Shown here: positions 45,503-53,417 of the stretch, piece by piece
How the letters are laid out: every line of letters begins with the position of its first letter
Position numbering within the stretch: the first letter of the stretch is position 1
Source: CAYQLK01 sp964418515
GTDB lineage: Bacteria; Patescibacteriota; Microgenomatia; CAYQLK01
Length of the DNA stretch: 64,000 bases
Assembly: GCA_964418515.1 (NCBI GenBank)
Contig: CAYQLK010000001.1
Span: 29,625-93,624 of the forward strand
Direction: 5' to 3'
Notes under the pieces: generated by a model
What the model saw: only the letters and a program-made list of their open reading frames with translations
Told to the model about the DNA's origin: nothing
Database searches by the model: none
Made by a program: the position numbers and the translations under genes

Positions 45503-45541
45503 GGGCAGCGGTTTTTAATTTAAAAGCCAAATAAACTGCTC
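45503..45541 (+). other. Stem-loop between rsmH and ftsL
   Basis: The inner stem GGTTTTTA (45510-45517) pairs with TAAAAGCC (45521-45528) through one G-U pair around a three-base loop. An outer stem GGGCAG (45503-45508) pairs with CTGCTC (45536-45541). It ends just before the ftsL start at 45545. There is no run of T after it, so it is more likely an RNA structure that tunes processing or ftsL translation than a terminator. Confidence 0.4.
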
Positions 45542-45544
45542 AAA

Positions 45545-45892
45545 ATGAACTCGACCGTTCTACAATCAAATATCTTAATTGCTCGTCAGGCTCCTTCGGC
45601 CAAAACATTACCTCACAGTACTAAACTAATTTTTGCAATCTTTACAATTGTCTCAATTTTAATAATGGGCAATCTGTTTGTTTCTAACTCACTTGCGACC
45701 AAAGGCAAACTTGTTACAGACCTCAAGTCAAAAAGTGAAACCTTAAAAAAAGAAAATATTGTTTTAAAAAGTGAGATTGCTGAATTAGGATCTTTGGCTG
45801 AGATTGAGAAAAAAGCCCTAAACTTAGGTTTTCAAAAAAATTCTTCGGGTAAAATATTTGTTAAAGATCCAGCGTTTGCTTACTCTCGTTAA
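45545..45892 (+). CDS. ftsL: FtsL-like division protein
   Basis: This 115-residue bitopic protein has a cytoplasmic tail of about 30 residues, one membrane helix (about residues 31-53, LIFAIFTIVSILIMGNLFV) and an outer coiled coil with heptad-like leucines (TDLKSKSETLKKENIVLKSEIAEL), then LAEIEKKALNLGF. FtsL bridges FtsB and FtsQ to activate FtsW-FtsI. The sequence alone would also fit a FtsB/DivIC-type protein, but the position between rsmH and ftsI is the standard place of ftsL. Confidence 0.75.
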   Translation: MNSTVLQSNILIARQAPSAKTLPHSTKLIFAIFTIVSILIMGNLFVSNSLATKGKLVTDLKSKSETLKKENIVLKSEIAELGSLAEIEKKALNLGFQKNSSGKIFVKDPAFAYSR

Positions 45893-45904
45893 TTAGTTTT
45901 ACTT

Positions 45905-45922
45905 AAAAACTATTTAGTTTTT
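45905..45922. repeat. Perfect inverted repeat before ftsI
   Basis: AAAAACT (45905-45911) and AGTTTTT (45916-45922) form a seven-pair stem around ATTT. The right arm ends five bases before a CATAAT -10 candidate. It could be a weak terminator for the mraZ-ftsL transcripts or an operator over the ftsI promoter. With only one G-C pair it is a weak hairpin. Confidence 0.35.
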
Positions 45923-45926
45923 GTTC

Positions 45927-45932
45927 CATAAT
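45927..45932 (+). promoter_or_regulatory. -10 candidate upstream of ftsI
   Basis: CATAAT ends nine bases before the ATG at 45942. The upstream region has no good -35 (TTAAAA at 45903-45908 with an 18-base spacer is the best). If used it would start a nearly leaderless ftsI transcript. Confidence 0.35.
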
Positions 45933-45941
45933 ATATTAATC

Positions 45942-47711
45942 ATGAAAGAAATCAGGCTGGTATATATTGCTTGTTTGATAGTTTTTAGTTTAATTGTTCT
46001 TAGACTGTTTTATTGGCAGGTCATTAGTCGCGACTCACTACAGGCCAAAGCAGAAAAGCAGTATTTAAGAGATATTGAGCTTTTTCCTAAAAGAGGAGAA
46101 ATATTAGCCTCAGACAGCTCGCCATTAGTTACCAATCAAACCGCATATCTAATGTATGCAAATCCAAAAGAAATTTCTGACCCCAATACTGTTGCTGAAA
46201 AAATCCAGCCGATTTTGGATCTTAGTGATATTGCAACAGTAAGCGCCGAGCTTTTGCCGGAATATAATCCAGAGGTTTATAAAAAAGAGCAGGAACTTAA
46301 GCAAAAAGAGAGACAAGTTGCTTTAACAGAAAAAATTACTCAGACCAATCTTGATTGGGTACTACTCGGAAGAAAACTCACCAACATTCAAAAGGAACAA
46401 ATTGAAAAGTTAAATATTAATGGTCTAGGTTTTAGCGATGAGATTGCACGAGATTACCCTGAAGGTTCAATGTCTGCACATCTATTAGGTTTTGTTGGTT
46501 TGGATGATTTTGGGCGCGACACTGGCTATTTTGGACTAGAAGGTTTTTATAACAGGCAACTTAAGGGTCGCTTGGGGGTAACAAAGGAAGAAACAGATGC
46601 TAAAGGTAATCCAATCTTACTAGGTGATTACGGCCAAATTGGTGAAAACCCAGGCAGAACTCTTAAGCTCACAATCGATAGGTCGGTACAAAAAATAGTT
46701 GAAGAAGAGCTGCTTAGCTCAATCGAAAGTTATCAAGCCAAAGCTGGTCAAGTTTTAATAATGGACCCTAACTCAGGGGCAATTATAGCTTCTGCTGCAT
46801 ATCCCGCTTATGATCCCGCTAATTACACTAAATACCCAAACGCCAATTATGTTAATCCAGTGGTAGCAGAGACTTACGAGCCTGGATCGACTTTTAAAGT
46901 TCTCGCTATGGCGGCAGGGATTAACGAAAATGTCATTCAACCAGAGACAATTTGTACAATCTGTGACGGTCAAGTAGAAATTAGCGGTTATAAGATTTCG
47001 ACTTGGGATAATAAATATCACCCCAATTCCACCATGACCGAAGTGATTCAAAACTCTGACAACACGGGAATGGTATTTTTGTCCCAGAAACTAGGGTTCG
47101 AAAAATTTCATCAATATCTAAAGAATTTTGGTTTTGGGGATCTAACTGGTGTCGATATTCAAGACGAAACATATGGGGTAATAAGACCAAAGAAAGACTG
47201 GGGGGAAATAGACTTAGCGACTGCATCTTTCGGTCAAGGAATTGCCGTTACCTCGATTCAAATGGTTAAGGCGGTCTCAGCTATAGCAAACGGGGGAAAA
47301 CTCCCAACTCCACACTTTGTCTCCGAAATAATAGACGGAGATAACCCGCTTAAAGTTTCTCCAGATAGTAATTCATTCAAAACCATAATTACCAAAGAAA
47401 CTGCCGACAAAGTTACAGAAATGATGGCCAAAGCAGTAGTGGCAGGGGAGGCTCATTACAAAATTCCAGATGGTTACTCCTTAGCTGGCAAAACTGGAAC
47501 AGCACAAATTCCTGTTGCTGGTCATTACGACCCAAGTAAAACAATCGCAAGCTTTGTTGGGTTTGGCCCATTGCCCAATCCAAAATTTGTAATGTTAGTC
47601 CGATTTACAGAGCCCAAAAGCTCGCCATACGGTTCAGAAACAGCAGCACCAACCTTCTTTAGGATATCTTCAGAAATTTTTAGACTTTGGTCAATTCCTC
47701 CAAATCTTTAA
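45942..47711 (+). CDS. ftsI: Division transpeptidase FtsI (class B PBP)
   Basis: This enzyme cross-links septal peptidoglycan outside the membrane. The 589 residues comprise a single membrane helix (about residues 6-25), a dimerisation domain with FPKRGEILASDSSPLV, and the transpeptidase domain. The three active-site motifs are intact: S316-TF-K319, S372-D-N374 and K517-T-G519. An ETICTICDG segment after the first motif has two close cysteines where class B PBPs often have one. I chose the ATG at 45942 over a TTG seven codons earlier because it sits right after a -10 candidate and gives the usual short cytoplasmic tail. Confidence 0.93.
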   Translation: MKEIRLVYIACLIVFSLIVLRLFYWQVISRDSLQAKAEKQYLRDIELFPKRGEILASDSSPLVTNQTAYLMYANPKEISDPNTVAEKIQPILDLSDIATVSAELLPEYNPEVYKKEQELKQKERQVALTEKITQTNLDWVLLGRKLTNIQKEQIEKLNINGLGFSDEIARDYPEGSMSAHLLGFVGLDDFGRDTGYFGLEGFYNRQLKGRLGVTKEETDAKGNPILLGDYGQIGENPGRTLKLTIDRSVQKIVEEELLSSIESYQAKAGQVLIMDPNSGAIIASAAYPAYDPANYTKYPNANYVNPVVAETYEPGSTFKVLAMAAGINENVIQPETICTICDGQVEISGYKISTWDNKYHPNSTMTEVIQNSDNTGMVFLSQKLGFEKFHQYLKNFGFGDLTGVDIQDETYGVIRPKKDWGEIDLATASFGQGIAVTSIQMVKAVSAIANGGKLPTPHFVSEIIDGDNPLKVSPDSNSFKTIITKETADKVTEMMAKAVVAGEAHYKIPDGYSLAGKTGTAQIPVAGHYDPSKTIASFVGFGPLPNPKFVMLVRFTEPKSSPYGSETAAPTFFRISSEIFRLWSIPPNL

Positions 47712-47729
47712 GTCCTAGCCGATTTAGAT

Positions 47730-47735
47730 TAGAAT
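47730..47735 (+). promoter_or_regulatory. -10 candidate upstream of murE-like gene
   Basis: TAGAAT ends eight bases before the ATG at 47744, the same spacing as other -10-like elements in this cluster. No convincing -35 is visible. It decides the choice of the ATG over a TTG 57 bases upstream that lies inside ftsI. Confidence 0.3.
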
Positions 47736-47743
47736 ATCGAATA

Positions 47744-48922
47744 ATGAACTCGCAAAAAATAAAAAATATTTGGCACCTAGTTAACGCCATCATCGCCAAT
47801 ATTTATTACATGTTTCCAACCAAAAAACTTATCGTAATTGGTGTTACAGGAACTGATGGAAAGACAACGGTTTCTAGTGCGATTTATCACATATTAAGAA
47901 AATCGGGAGAAAAAGCCGCATTAATATCAACTGTTGGTGCAGAAATAAACGGGAATTTTATTGAAACAGGGCTTCATGTTACGACCCCAGGACCTTTCGA
48001 AATTCAAAAATTCGCCAAACTTGCCATAAATGCTGGTTGTAAATATTTAGTTCTAGAAATAACTTCAATTGGTTTAGATCAGTATAGAGACTTTGGTACA
48101 AGTTACCAGATCGGACTTGTAACAAACTTAAGCCATGAGCATCTTGATTACCATGGGACGATGGATAATTACGCGAAATCAAAATTTAAATTACTCCTAA
48201 GATCAAAAATAAAACTTGTTACCTTAAATTGCGGGCCAATTAATGATCTGAGCCAAAACTTATCCAATCTCCACACATATTCGTTTAATAAAAATACAGA
48301 TTTTACAAAAACCAACTTTAATATTCCAGAAATTATTGGTGACTACAATAAAGAGAACTTAGTTGGTGCGGCAAGTACAGTAAGTTTGTTGGGTATTGAT
48401 AATGAGAAGATAAATACCGCACTTAAATCTTTTCAACTCCCCAAAGGTCGAATGGAAAAATTTTTAGGCAAAAACAAAGAACTATTTTTTATTGATTTTG
48501 GACACACACCACAGGCTCTTGAATCCGCACTCTCATCAATCAAAAAAGAATATCCAAATCACAAAATTATCTCGGTATTTGGTGCGGCCGGACTTAGAGA
48601 TTATTCAAAAAGACCGTTAATGGGCAAAGCTGCCTCCAAGTATAGCGATATCATAATAATTACAAATGAAGATCCAAGAACGGAAAATCAAGAAAAAATC
48701 TCAAGTGACATAATTTCAGGTATACCCAAAAACTTTAGCAAATCAAATCAAATTTTAGTCATTAACGATAGGCAAGCCGCAATCAAAAAAGGCGTCGAGC
48801 TATCAGACAACAAAACTATTTGTTTATTTTTTGGTAAGGGTCATGAAAAATCAATGAATATTTCTGGGGTCGAAAAACCTTGGGATGAACAAAAAGTTTT
48901 AGTTAAGGCTTTAGGAAAATAA
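47744..48922 (+). CDS. murE: MurE-like Mur ligase lacking the UDP-binding domain
   Basis: MurE adds the third amino acid to the UDP-MurNAc dipeptide. This 392-residue protein has the ATP-binding GVTGTDGKTT (about residues 33-42), EITSIGLDQYR, TNLSHEHLDYHGTM, KGRMEKF and a C-terminal DFGHTPQALESAL block. The standard N-terminal domain that holds the uridine nucleotide (about 90 residues) is missing; the first 30 residues form a hydrophobic helix (IWHLVNAIIANIYYMFPTKK). The DNPR motif that selects meso-diaminopimelate reads E309-D-P-R312. The ATG at 47744 follows a TAGAAT element by eight bases. A second reading as a different Mur-type ligase is possible. Confidence 0.8.
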   Translation: MNSQKIKNIWHLVNAIIANIYYMFPTKKLIVIGVTGTDGKTTVSSAIYHILRKSGEKAALISTVGAEINGNFIETGLHVTTPGPFEIQKFAKLAINAGCKYLVLEITSIGLDQYRDFGTSYQIGLVTNLSHEHLDYHGTMDNYAKSKFKLLLRSKIKLVTLNCGPINDLSQNLSNLHTYSFNKNTDFTKTNFNIPEIIGDYNKENLVGAASTVSLLGIDNEKINTALKSFQLPKGRMEKFLGKNKELFFIDFGHTPQALESALSSIKKEYPNHKIISVFGAAGLRDYSKRPLMGKAASKYSDIIIITNEDPRTENQEKISSDIISGIPKNFSKSNQILVINDRQAAIKKGVELSDNKTICLFFGKGHEKSMNISGVEKPWDEQKVLVKALGK

Positions 48923-48933
48923 GTCTTACAAAA

Positions 48934-49902
48934 ATGAACGAAGATCAAATTAAAATCATAAGCAGTACGCTTGGCGCCGAAAGAATTCTTTTTGACGAAC
49001 AGTTAAAATCGCACACATATTTCCATCAAGAAACCAAATCAAGGATGTATTTTGATGCGCTTAATTCTTCAGATTTGGAGTTAGCAGTCTCAACTTGTAT
49101 TAAAAATAAAATACCCTTTATTGTTTTAGGACTAGGAGCTAACACCTTTCTACCTGAAAACAGTGAATATTTTTTGATAAAAAACCTATCTCACAATATT
49201 ATCCTCAAAGGATTTAGAACCTCAATAATAGAAAAAAAAACAGTCCCAGAAGTATTAATACAAGTTGATTCTGGTGCTTCTTTAACGATGCTAGCCAGAT
49301 ATTGCATTCATGAAAAAATTGACGGATTAGGATTTCTATTAAGTATTCCAGGCAGCGTTGGTGCAGGGATTAGAAATAATATTTCACTAATGCCGACGGT
49401 CAAAAATATTATAGGTAATTATCTTTCACTAGCTGAAATAATTGACGCCAAAACTGGTGAAAAAAAACTTGTCGACAACTCATACTTTGAATTTGATTAT
49501 GATCGGTCCAAGTTGCAAGTTACTCGCGATATCGTAATAAAAGCAGTATTCAAATTACCTAAAACCTCACCTAATAATCCATGGTCAACTGGTAGTAATG
49601 ATGGTGTTATTAATCATTCGCTTACTGGTCCAATTTTTAAAAACATTTCACACAGAGATGCTGTTAGATTATCAACCAAGCATTTCACACTCTCACCGTC
49701 ATACTTAATCAGACAAATAGATATTGCTGGTTATAAAATTGGAGGTGTAACGATTTCAAGCGAAGATCCAAACACATTTATTTTGGACAATGATTTTAAA
49801 ACCGAAGACATTGCCAGAATGATGCGTTATATTAAACGTAATATTAAAAATAAATTTAAACTAACATTAGAATCACGGGTAGATATTATTAACAAAATAT
49901 AA
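48934..49902 (+). CDS. murB: UDP-N-acetylenolpyruvoylglucosamine reductase, divergent
   Basis: MurB reduces the enolpyruvyl group to give UDP-MurNAc, using FAD and NADPH. The 322 residues show the FAD-binding VLGLGANTFLPENSE (LGGGSN in most), the GFLLSIPGSVGAGIRNN pyrophosphate loop and a GYKIGGVTIS tail with ESRVDII. The catalytic Ser of the canonical GSxFKNP motif is replaced: the protein has GPIFKN with Pro at residue 233. The YR-S motif reads YDRS. So the fold is clear but the proton donor is unusual. It lies between murE and murF, not its usual place. The product may be the normal one, or this may be a reductase with altered chemistry. Confidence 0.8.
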   Translation: MNEDQIKIISSTLGAERILFDEQLKSHTYFHQETKSRMYFDALNSSDLELAVSTCIKNKIPFIVLGLGANTFLPENSEYFLIKNLSHNIILKGFRTSIIEKKTVPEVLIQVDSGASLTMLARYCIHEKIDGLGFLLSIPGSVGAGIRNNISLMPTVKNIIGNYLSLAEIIDAKTGEKKLVDNSYFEFDYDRSKLQVTRDIVIKAVFKLPKTSPNNPWSTGSNDGVINHSLTGPIFKNISHRDAVRLSTKHFTLSPSYLIRQIDIAGYKIGGVTISSEDPNTFILDNDFKTEDIARMMRYIKRNIKNKFKLTLESRVDIINKI

Positions 49903-51024
49903 ATGAATTATTTTAAAGTCCTTAAAGAGGTTAAAACACACAAAAAACCATTTCACGTTGCACGCGCATTAAGTGCAAAATATTATTTGTTATTAAGTGC
50001 TAAAACCGTCGTCGGTGTGACGGGTAGTGTAGGTAAAACTACAACAACCAACGCAATTCGTACCGCACTAGGCAAGGAAGCAATTTCTACCACAGAAAAC
50101 CTTGATTCAATTTTTAATATTCCAATTACTGTTCTCAAATCTAAAAAATTCAAATATTTAGTGTTAGAAATGGGCGTTCAATATCCCAAAGATATGGAAT
50201 TTAATAGCTCAATCGCTCCAAGTGATATTGTCGTTTTCACTCAAATTTCTCCAGCTCATACACAGTATCTATCTTCTTTGGAAAAAATATTTACAGAAAA
50301 ATCAAAAATAATTACCAAAAAAACAAAAATCGTGATTTACAATTATGACGATAAGTTGTTAAGAGAAAAATTTTCTAAACTTAATATTCCGGTAATTAAA
50401 TATGGAATTTCTAAAGAATGTGATGTCAGATTGTCAGTAGAGTCGCAAAATCTTAAAAACACAAAAATTAATATTTACTATCAAGGAGAAAAATTTAATA
50501 TAACAACATCTCTTATTGGTCAACATCAATGTCTATCACTTGGTGCGGCTTTTGCGGTCGGCACTTTTTTAGGTATTGATAAAAAAATATTGATTAAAAA
50601 TCTTTCAAAAACTAAATCTGCCACTAACAGATTTAATATCGCAAGAATTGCCAACGCCGATGTGATAAAAGATATTTATAATTCCTCACCACTGGCGCTC
50701 TCAAATGCAATTAATTTTGTAAATTTACAAAAACATAAAACTAAAATTGCTATTCTTGGCGATATGCTTGAACTTGGTAAGATGTCGGAAAGTGAACATA
50801 TTAAAATTGCCAAACAACTGCTAAATTCCAGTTTTGATCAGGTTTTTACTTACGGAGAAGAGGCACAAAAAATTTATTCATATCTGTCAAGCAAAAATAC
50901 CAAACTTAAACTTACGCACCTAGAAAAACCGTTTAAATTAGAACAAAAAAAATTCGACAATAGTACGTTAATCTTAGTTAAAGGATCTCACGGGATGCAC
51001 ATGGAAGACTTTTTTAGCTCCTAA
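49903..51024 (+). CDS. murF: MurF-like Mur ligase lacking the UDP-binding domain
   Basis: MurF adds D-Ala-D-Ala to the UDP-MurNAc tripeptide. This 373-residue protein has VVGVTGSVGKTTTTNAIR (P-loop near residues 37-46), NLDSIFNIPITVL, VLEMGVQYPKDM, SPAHTQYL, AILGDMLELG and the MurF-specific end VKGSHGMHMEDFF. The domain that binds the UDP part (about 80 residues) is missing; the P-loop starts almost at the N terminus. MurF normally has about 450 residues. It begins directly after the murB stop. The same trimming is seen in the murE-like gene, which suggests a lineage-wide change in how the nucleotide is held. Confidence 0.82.
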   Translation: MNYFKVLKEVKTHKKPFHVARALSAKYYLLLSAKTVVGVTGSVGKTTTTNAIRTALGKEAISTTENLDSIFNIPITVLKSKKFKYLVLEMGVQYPKDMEFNSSIAPSDIVVFTQISPAHTQYLSSLEKIFTEKSKIITKKTKIVIYNYDDKLLREKFSKLNIPVIKYGISKECDVRLSVESQNLKNTKINIYYQGEKFNITTSLIGQHQCLSLGAAFAVGTFLGIDKKILIKNLSKTKSATNRFNIARIANADVIKDIYNSSPLALSNAINFVNLQKHKTKIAILGDMLELGKMSESEHIKIAKQLLNSSFDQVFTYGEEAQKIYSYLSSKNTKLKLTHLEKPFKLEQKKFDNSTLILVKGSHGMHMEDFFSS

Positions 51025-51029
51025 AACTG

Positions 51030-51035
51030 TATAAT
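51030..51035 (+). promoter_or_regulatory. -10 candidate upstream of mraY
   Basis: A perfect TATAAT ends eight bases before the mraY ATG. The -35 region (around 51007-51012) is a weak T-rich match. It may give a leaderless mraY transcript within the cluster. Confidence 0.4.
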
Positions 51036-51043
51036 TAAATATT

Positions 51044-52078
51044 ATGATTGGGCTGTTATTGTTAATACTCATATCTTTTTTTACCGTCGCAATTTTGTCG
51101 GTTCCTTTTATCAATCTTTTGTACAAGATTAAATTTCAGAGGCAAAATCAACAAACACGCGACATGTTCAACAAAAGAACACCTATTTTTGACAAGTTTC
51201 ATGCTCACAAAGCAGGCACTCCATTAGGTGGTGGGGTATTAGTTATTTTCAGTGTCGTTGTGCTGTTTTTACTGGTTGGCTTGTTCCGCGAAGTTTTTAA
51301 TATTGAATCTACATCCGTCTATCCATACGCTCAGGAAGTTTTTATAATTTTATTTAGTGTAGTTTCATTTGCGATTTTAGGTTTAGTTGACGATGTCCGA
51401 AAAACATTTCAATTAAAAAAAACTAGCTTTTTTGGATTAAGATTCAGGCAAAAATTTTTAATTCAAGTTGCTTTGGCGGCGTTTATCTCAAGCTATTTAT
51501 ATTTTGTCTTAAAAATCGACATTGTTAACTTAAGATTTATTGACGTTTTTCATATTGGTCCTTTGTTTATTCCATTTGCGATGTTCGTAATTGTTAGTTT
51601 TGTAAATGCAGTAAATATTGCTGATGGTCTTGACGGTCTTGCTGGGGGGCTACTTCTAATTGCCTTAATTGCATTTCTAATGATTTCATCTTCAATTCTT
51701 GATACCACTCTTTCTTCCTTTTTGGGGTTATGGATTGGTGCCTTAATTGCTTTTCTGTACTTTAATATCTACCCAGCCAGAATATGGATGGGGGATGCTG
51801 GGGCATTAGGTTTTGGTGCGGGTCTGGCGATTACAGGACTTTTGTTGGGTAAAACTCCAGCTCTAGCAATAATTTGTGGAATGTTTGTTGTCGAAGTAAG
51901 TTCTTCTTTGCTGCAGTTGATTTCGAAGCGCTTTTTTCATCGCAAATTAATTGAGGCAGCACCATTAAATTTATATCTCCAGCACAAAGGCTGGCCTGAG
52001 CCCAAAATTGTTATGAGATATTGGCTAGCTGGTATCTTACTTGCCGTAATGGGGCTTTTGCTCGCATTTATTGGTTAA
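51044..52078 (+). CDS. mraY: Phospho-N-acetylmuramoyl-pentapeptide transferase
   Basis: MraY moves phospho-MurNAc-pentapeptide to undecaprenyl phosphate to form lipid I. The 344 residues contain about ten membrane helices. Catalytic landmarks are present: HKAGTPLGGGVLV, LVDDVRKTFQLKKTS with the Asp pair, NAVNIADGLDGLAGG and IWMGDAGALGFGA. The MraY signature HHH motif near the C terminus is missing: APLHHHFELKGW of other bacteria corresponds to APLNLYLQHKGW, with N309-L310-Y311 in place of the histidines. The flanking KGWPEPKIVMRYW is normal, so the alignment is secure. The change affects substrate binding, not the Asp residues. Confidence 0.9.
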   Translation: MIGLLLLILISFFTVAILSVPFINLLYKIKFQRQNQQTRDMFNKRTPIFDKFHAHKAGTPLGGGVLVIFSVVVLFLLVGLFREVFNIESTSVYPYAQEVFIILFSVVSFAILGLVDDVRKTFQLKKTSFFGLRFRQKFLIQVALAAFISSYLYFVLKIDIVNLRFIDVFHIGPLFIPFAMFVIVSFVNAVNIADGLDGLAGGLLLIALIAFLMISSSILDTTLSSFLGLWIGALIAFLYFNIYPARIWMGDAGALGFGAGLAITGLLLGKTPALAIICGMFVVEVSSSLLQLISKRFFHRKLIEAAPLNLYLQHKGWPEPKIVMRYWLAGILLAVMGLLLAFIG

Positions 52079-52112
52079 ATAATAGTATCCTCCATTTAAG
52101 AGAAGTTTTTGT

Positions 52113-53417
52113 ATGGATAAATCTGATTTTAAAGATAAAAAAATTCTAATCATGGGTCTGGGATTAAATGGCGGTGGACTTGAGGCTGCTAAGTTTTTTT
52201 ATAAACTCGGGGGGAAGATTACTGTTACAGATTTACAATCCGAGGATATTCTCAAACCAACAATTGAACAACTGAAAAGCTGTCCAGAAATAGAATATCA
52301 TCTTGGTCATCATTTAGAGAGTGATTTTAGTAACACAGATATTGTTATTAAAAACCCTGGGGTTCCACCAACTTCAAAATTTTTGGAAATTGCCTCAAAA
52401 AGTGGGGCGACCATCACTTCTGACTTAGAAGTGTTCCTAAACTTAGCTACCCCCAAAAAAATAATTGCAGTAACAGGAACAAAAGGAAAAAGCACAACAA
52501 CTACATTTATTAGTCAAATATTAAGTTCACTCGAAATTGAAAATATTCTTGCTGGAAACATTGGCAAATCACCACTTAATACTCTGGGTTATGAAAAAAA
52601 TAAATATGTAGTTATTGAACTGTCATCGTTCCAAATTGACGACCTTGGCAAAAAAATGCCTTATTTTGACACAGTTGCATTTACCAATATTTTCCCTGAC
52701 CACCTAAACAGATATGGCACTTTTGACAAATACCAAGAATCAAAATTGAGATTAATCAATTATCTAAAACCGGACGGTACAATTGTTTATCCAATAGATA
52801 ACTTTCCACAAATTAAGCATTTAGATTCACAAACTGCAGTTCAGTTTGATGGTGGTTTTAAAATTAATCTTGAAAACGACACACCTCAAAATATTCTTAA
52901 CTTTAACGCCGCCCTTCTCGTTGTTTCCAATACAACCAAACTTGCTGTTGATAAAATAATTCCTAAAATTGGCACTCTCACCCCACCGAGGTTTAGAAAC
53001 CAAACAATTCGCACTATTGACAACATTTTATTTATTAACGACTCAACTGCTACCAATCCAACCGTGACCGTAGGAACTCTCAAAAATTATGACCCAACTG
53101 AATCAGTTGTTATTCTTGGGGGATCTGATAAAAATTTAGATTCGTCGATTCTCTCAAAGTTTATAAACGATAAACAATTCCATGTCGCATTACTTAATTC
53201 TCCAGTTGGGGAAAAACTTTCTTCACTAATTCATAAAGATTTAATTATTTCAAACTGCACGCAATTCGAAAAAGCAATTATAGATTCCTATGATTTTGTA
53301 AAAAAAATAAACGGAAAATTTGTCATTCTATCCCCCGCAGCTGCTTCGTTTGGAATGTTTTTAAACGAATTTGATCGAGGTGAACAGTTCAATGAAATAG
53401 TTTCTAAGCTTCAATGA
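52113..53417 (+). CDS. murD: UDP-N-acetylmuramoylalanine-D-glutamate ligase
   Basis: MurD adds D-glutamate to UDP-MurNAc-L-Ala in the cytoplasm. The 434 residues, about the usual length, keep all three domains: N-terminal ILIMGLGLNGGG and KNPGVPPTS, central AVTGTKGKSTTT, ELSSFQIDDL and NIFPDHLNRYGTF, and C-terminal VILGGSDKNLD and LSPAAASFGMFLNEFDRG. Two usual residues differ: LPHR reads LTPPR, and NDSK reads NDST (Thr at residue 312). Unlike the murE and murF genes here, the UDP-binding domain is retained. It sits between mraY and ftsW as in many dcw clusters. Confidence 0.9.
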   Translation: MDKSDFKDKKILIMGLGLNGGGLEAAKFFYKLGGKITVTDLQSEDILKPTIEQLKSCPEIEYHLGHHLESDFSNTDIVIKNPGVPPTSKFLEIASKSGATITSDLEVFLNLATPKKIIAVTGTKGKSTTTTFISQILSSLEIENILAGNIGKSPLNTLGYEKNKYVVIELSSFQIDDLGKKMPYFDTVAFTNIFPDHLNRYGTFDKYQESKLRLINYLKPDGTIVYPIDNFPQIKHLDSQTAVQFDGGFKINLENDTPQNILNFNAALLVVSNTTKLAVDKIIPKIGTLTPPRFRNQTIRTIDNILFINDSTATNPTVTVGTLKNYDPTESVVILGGSDKNLDSSILSKFINDKQFHVALLNSPVGEKLSSLIHKDLIISNCTQFEKAIIDSYDFVKKINGKFVILSPAAASFGMFLNEFDRGEQFNEIVSKLQ

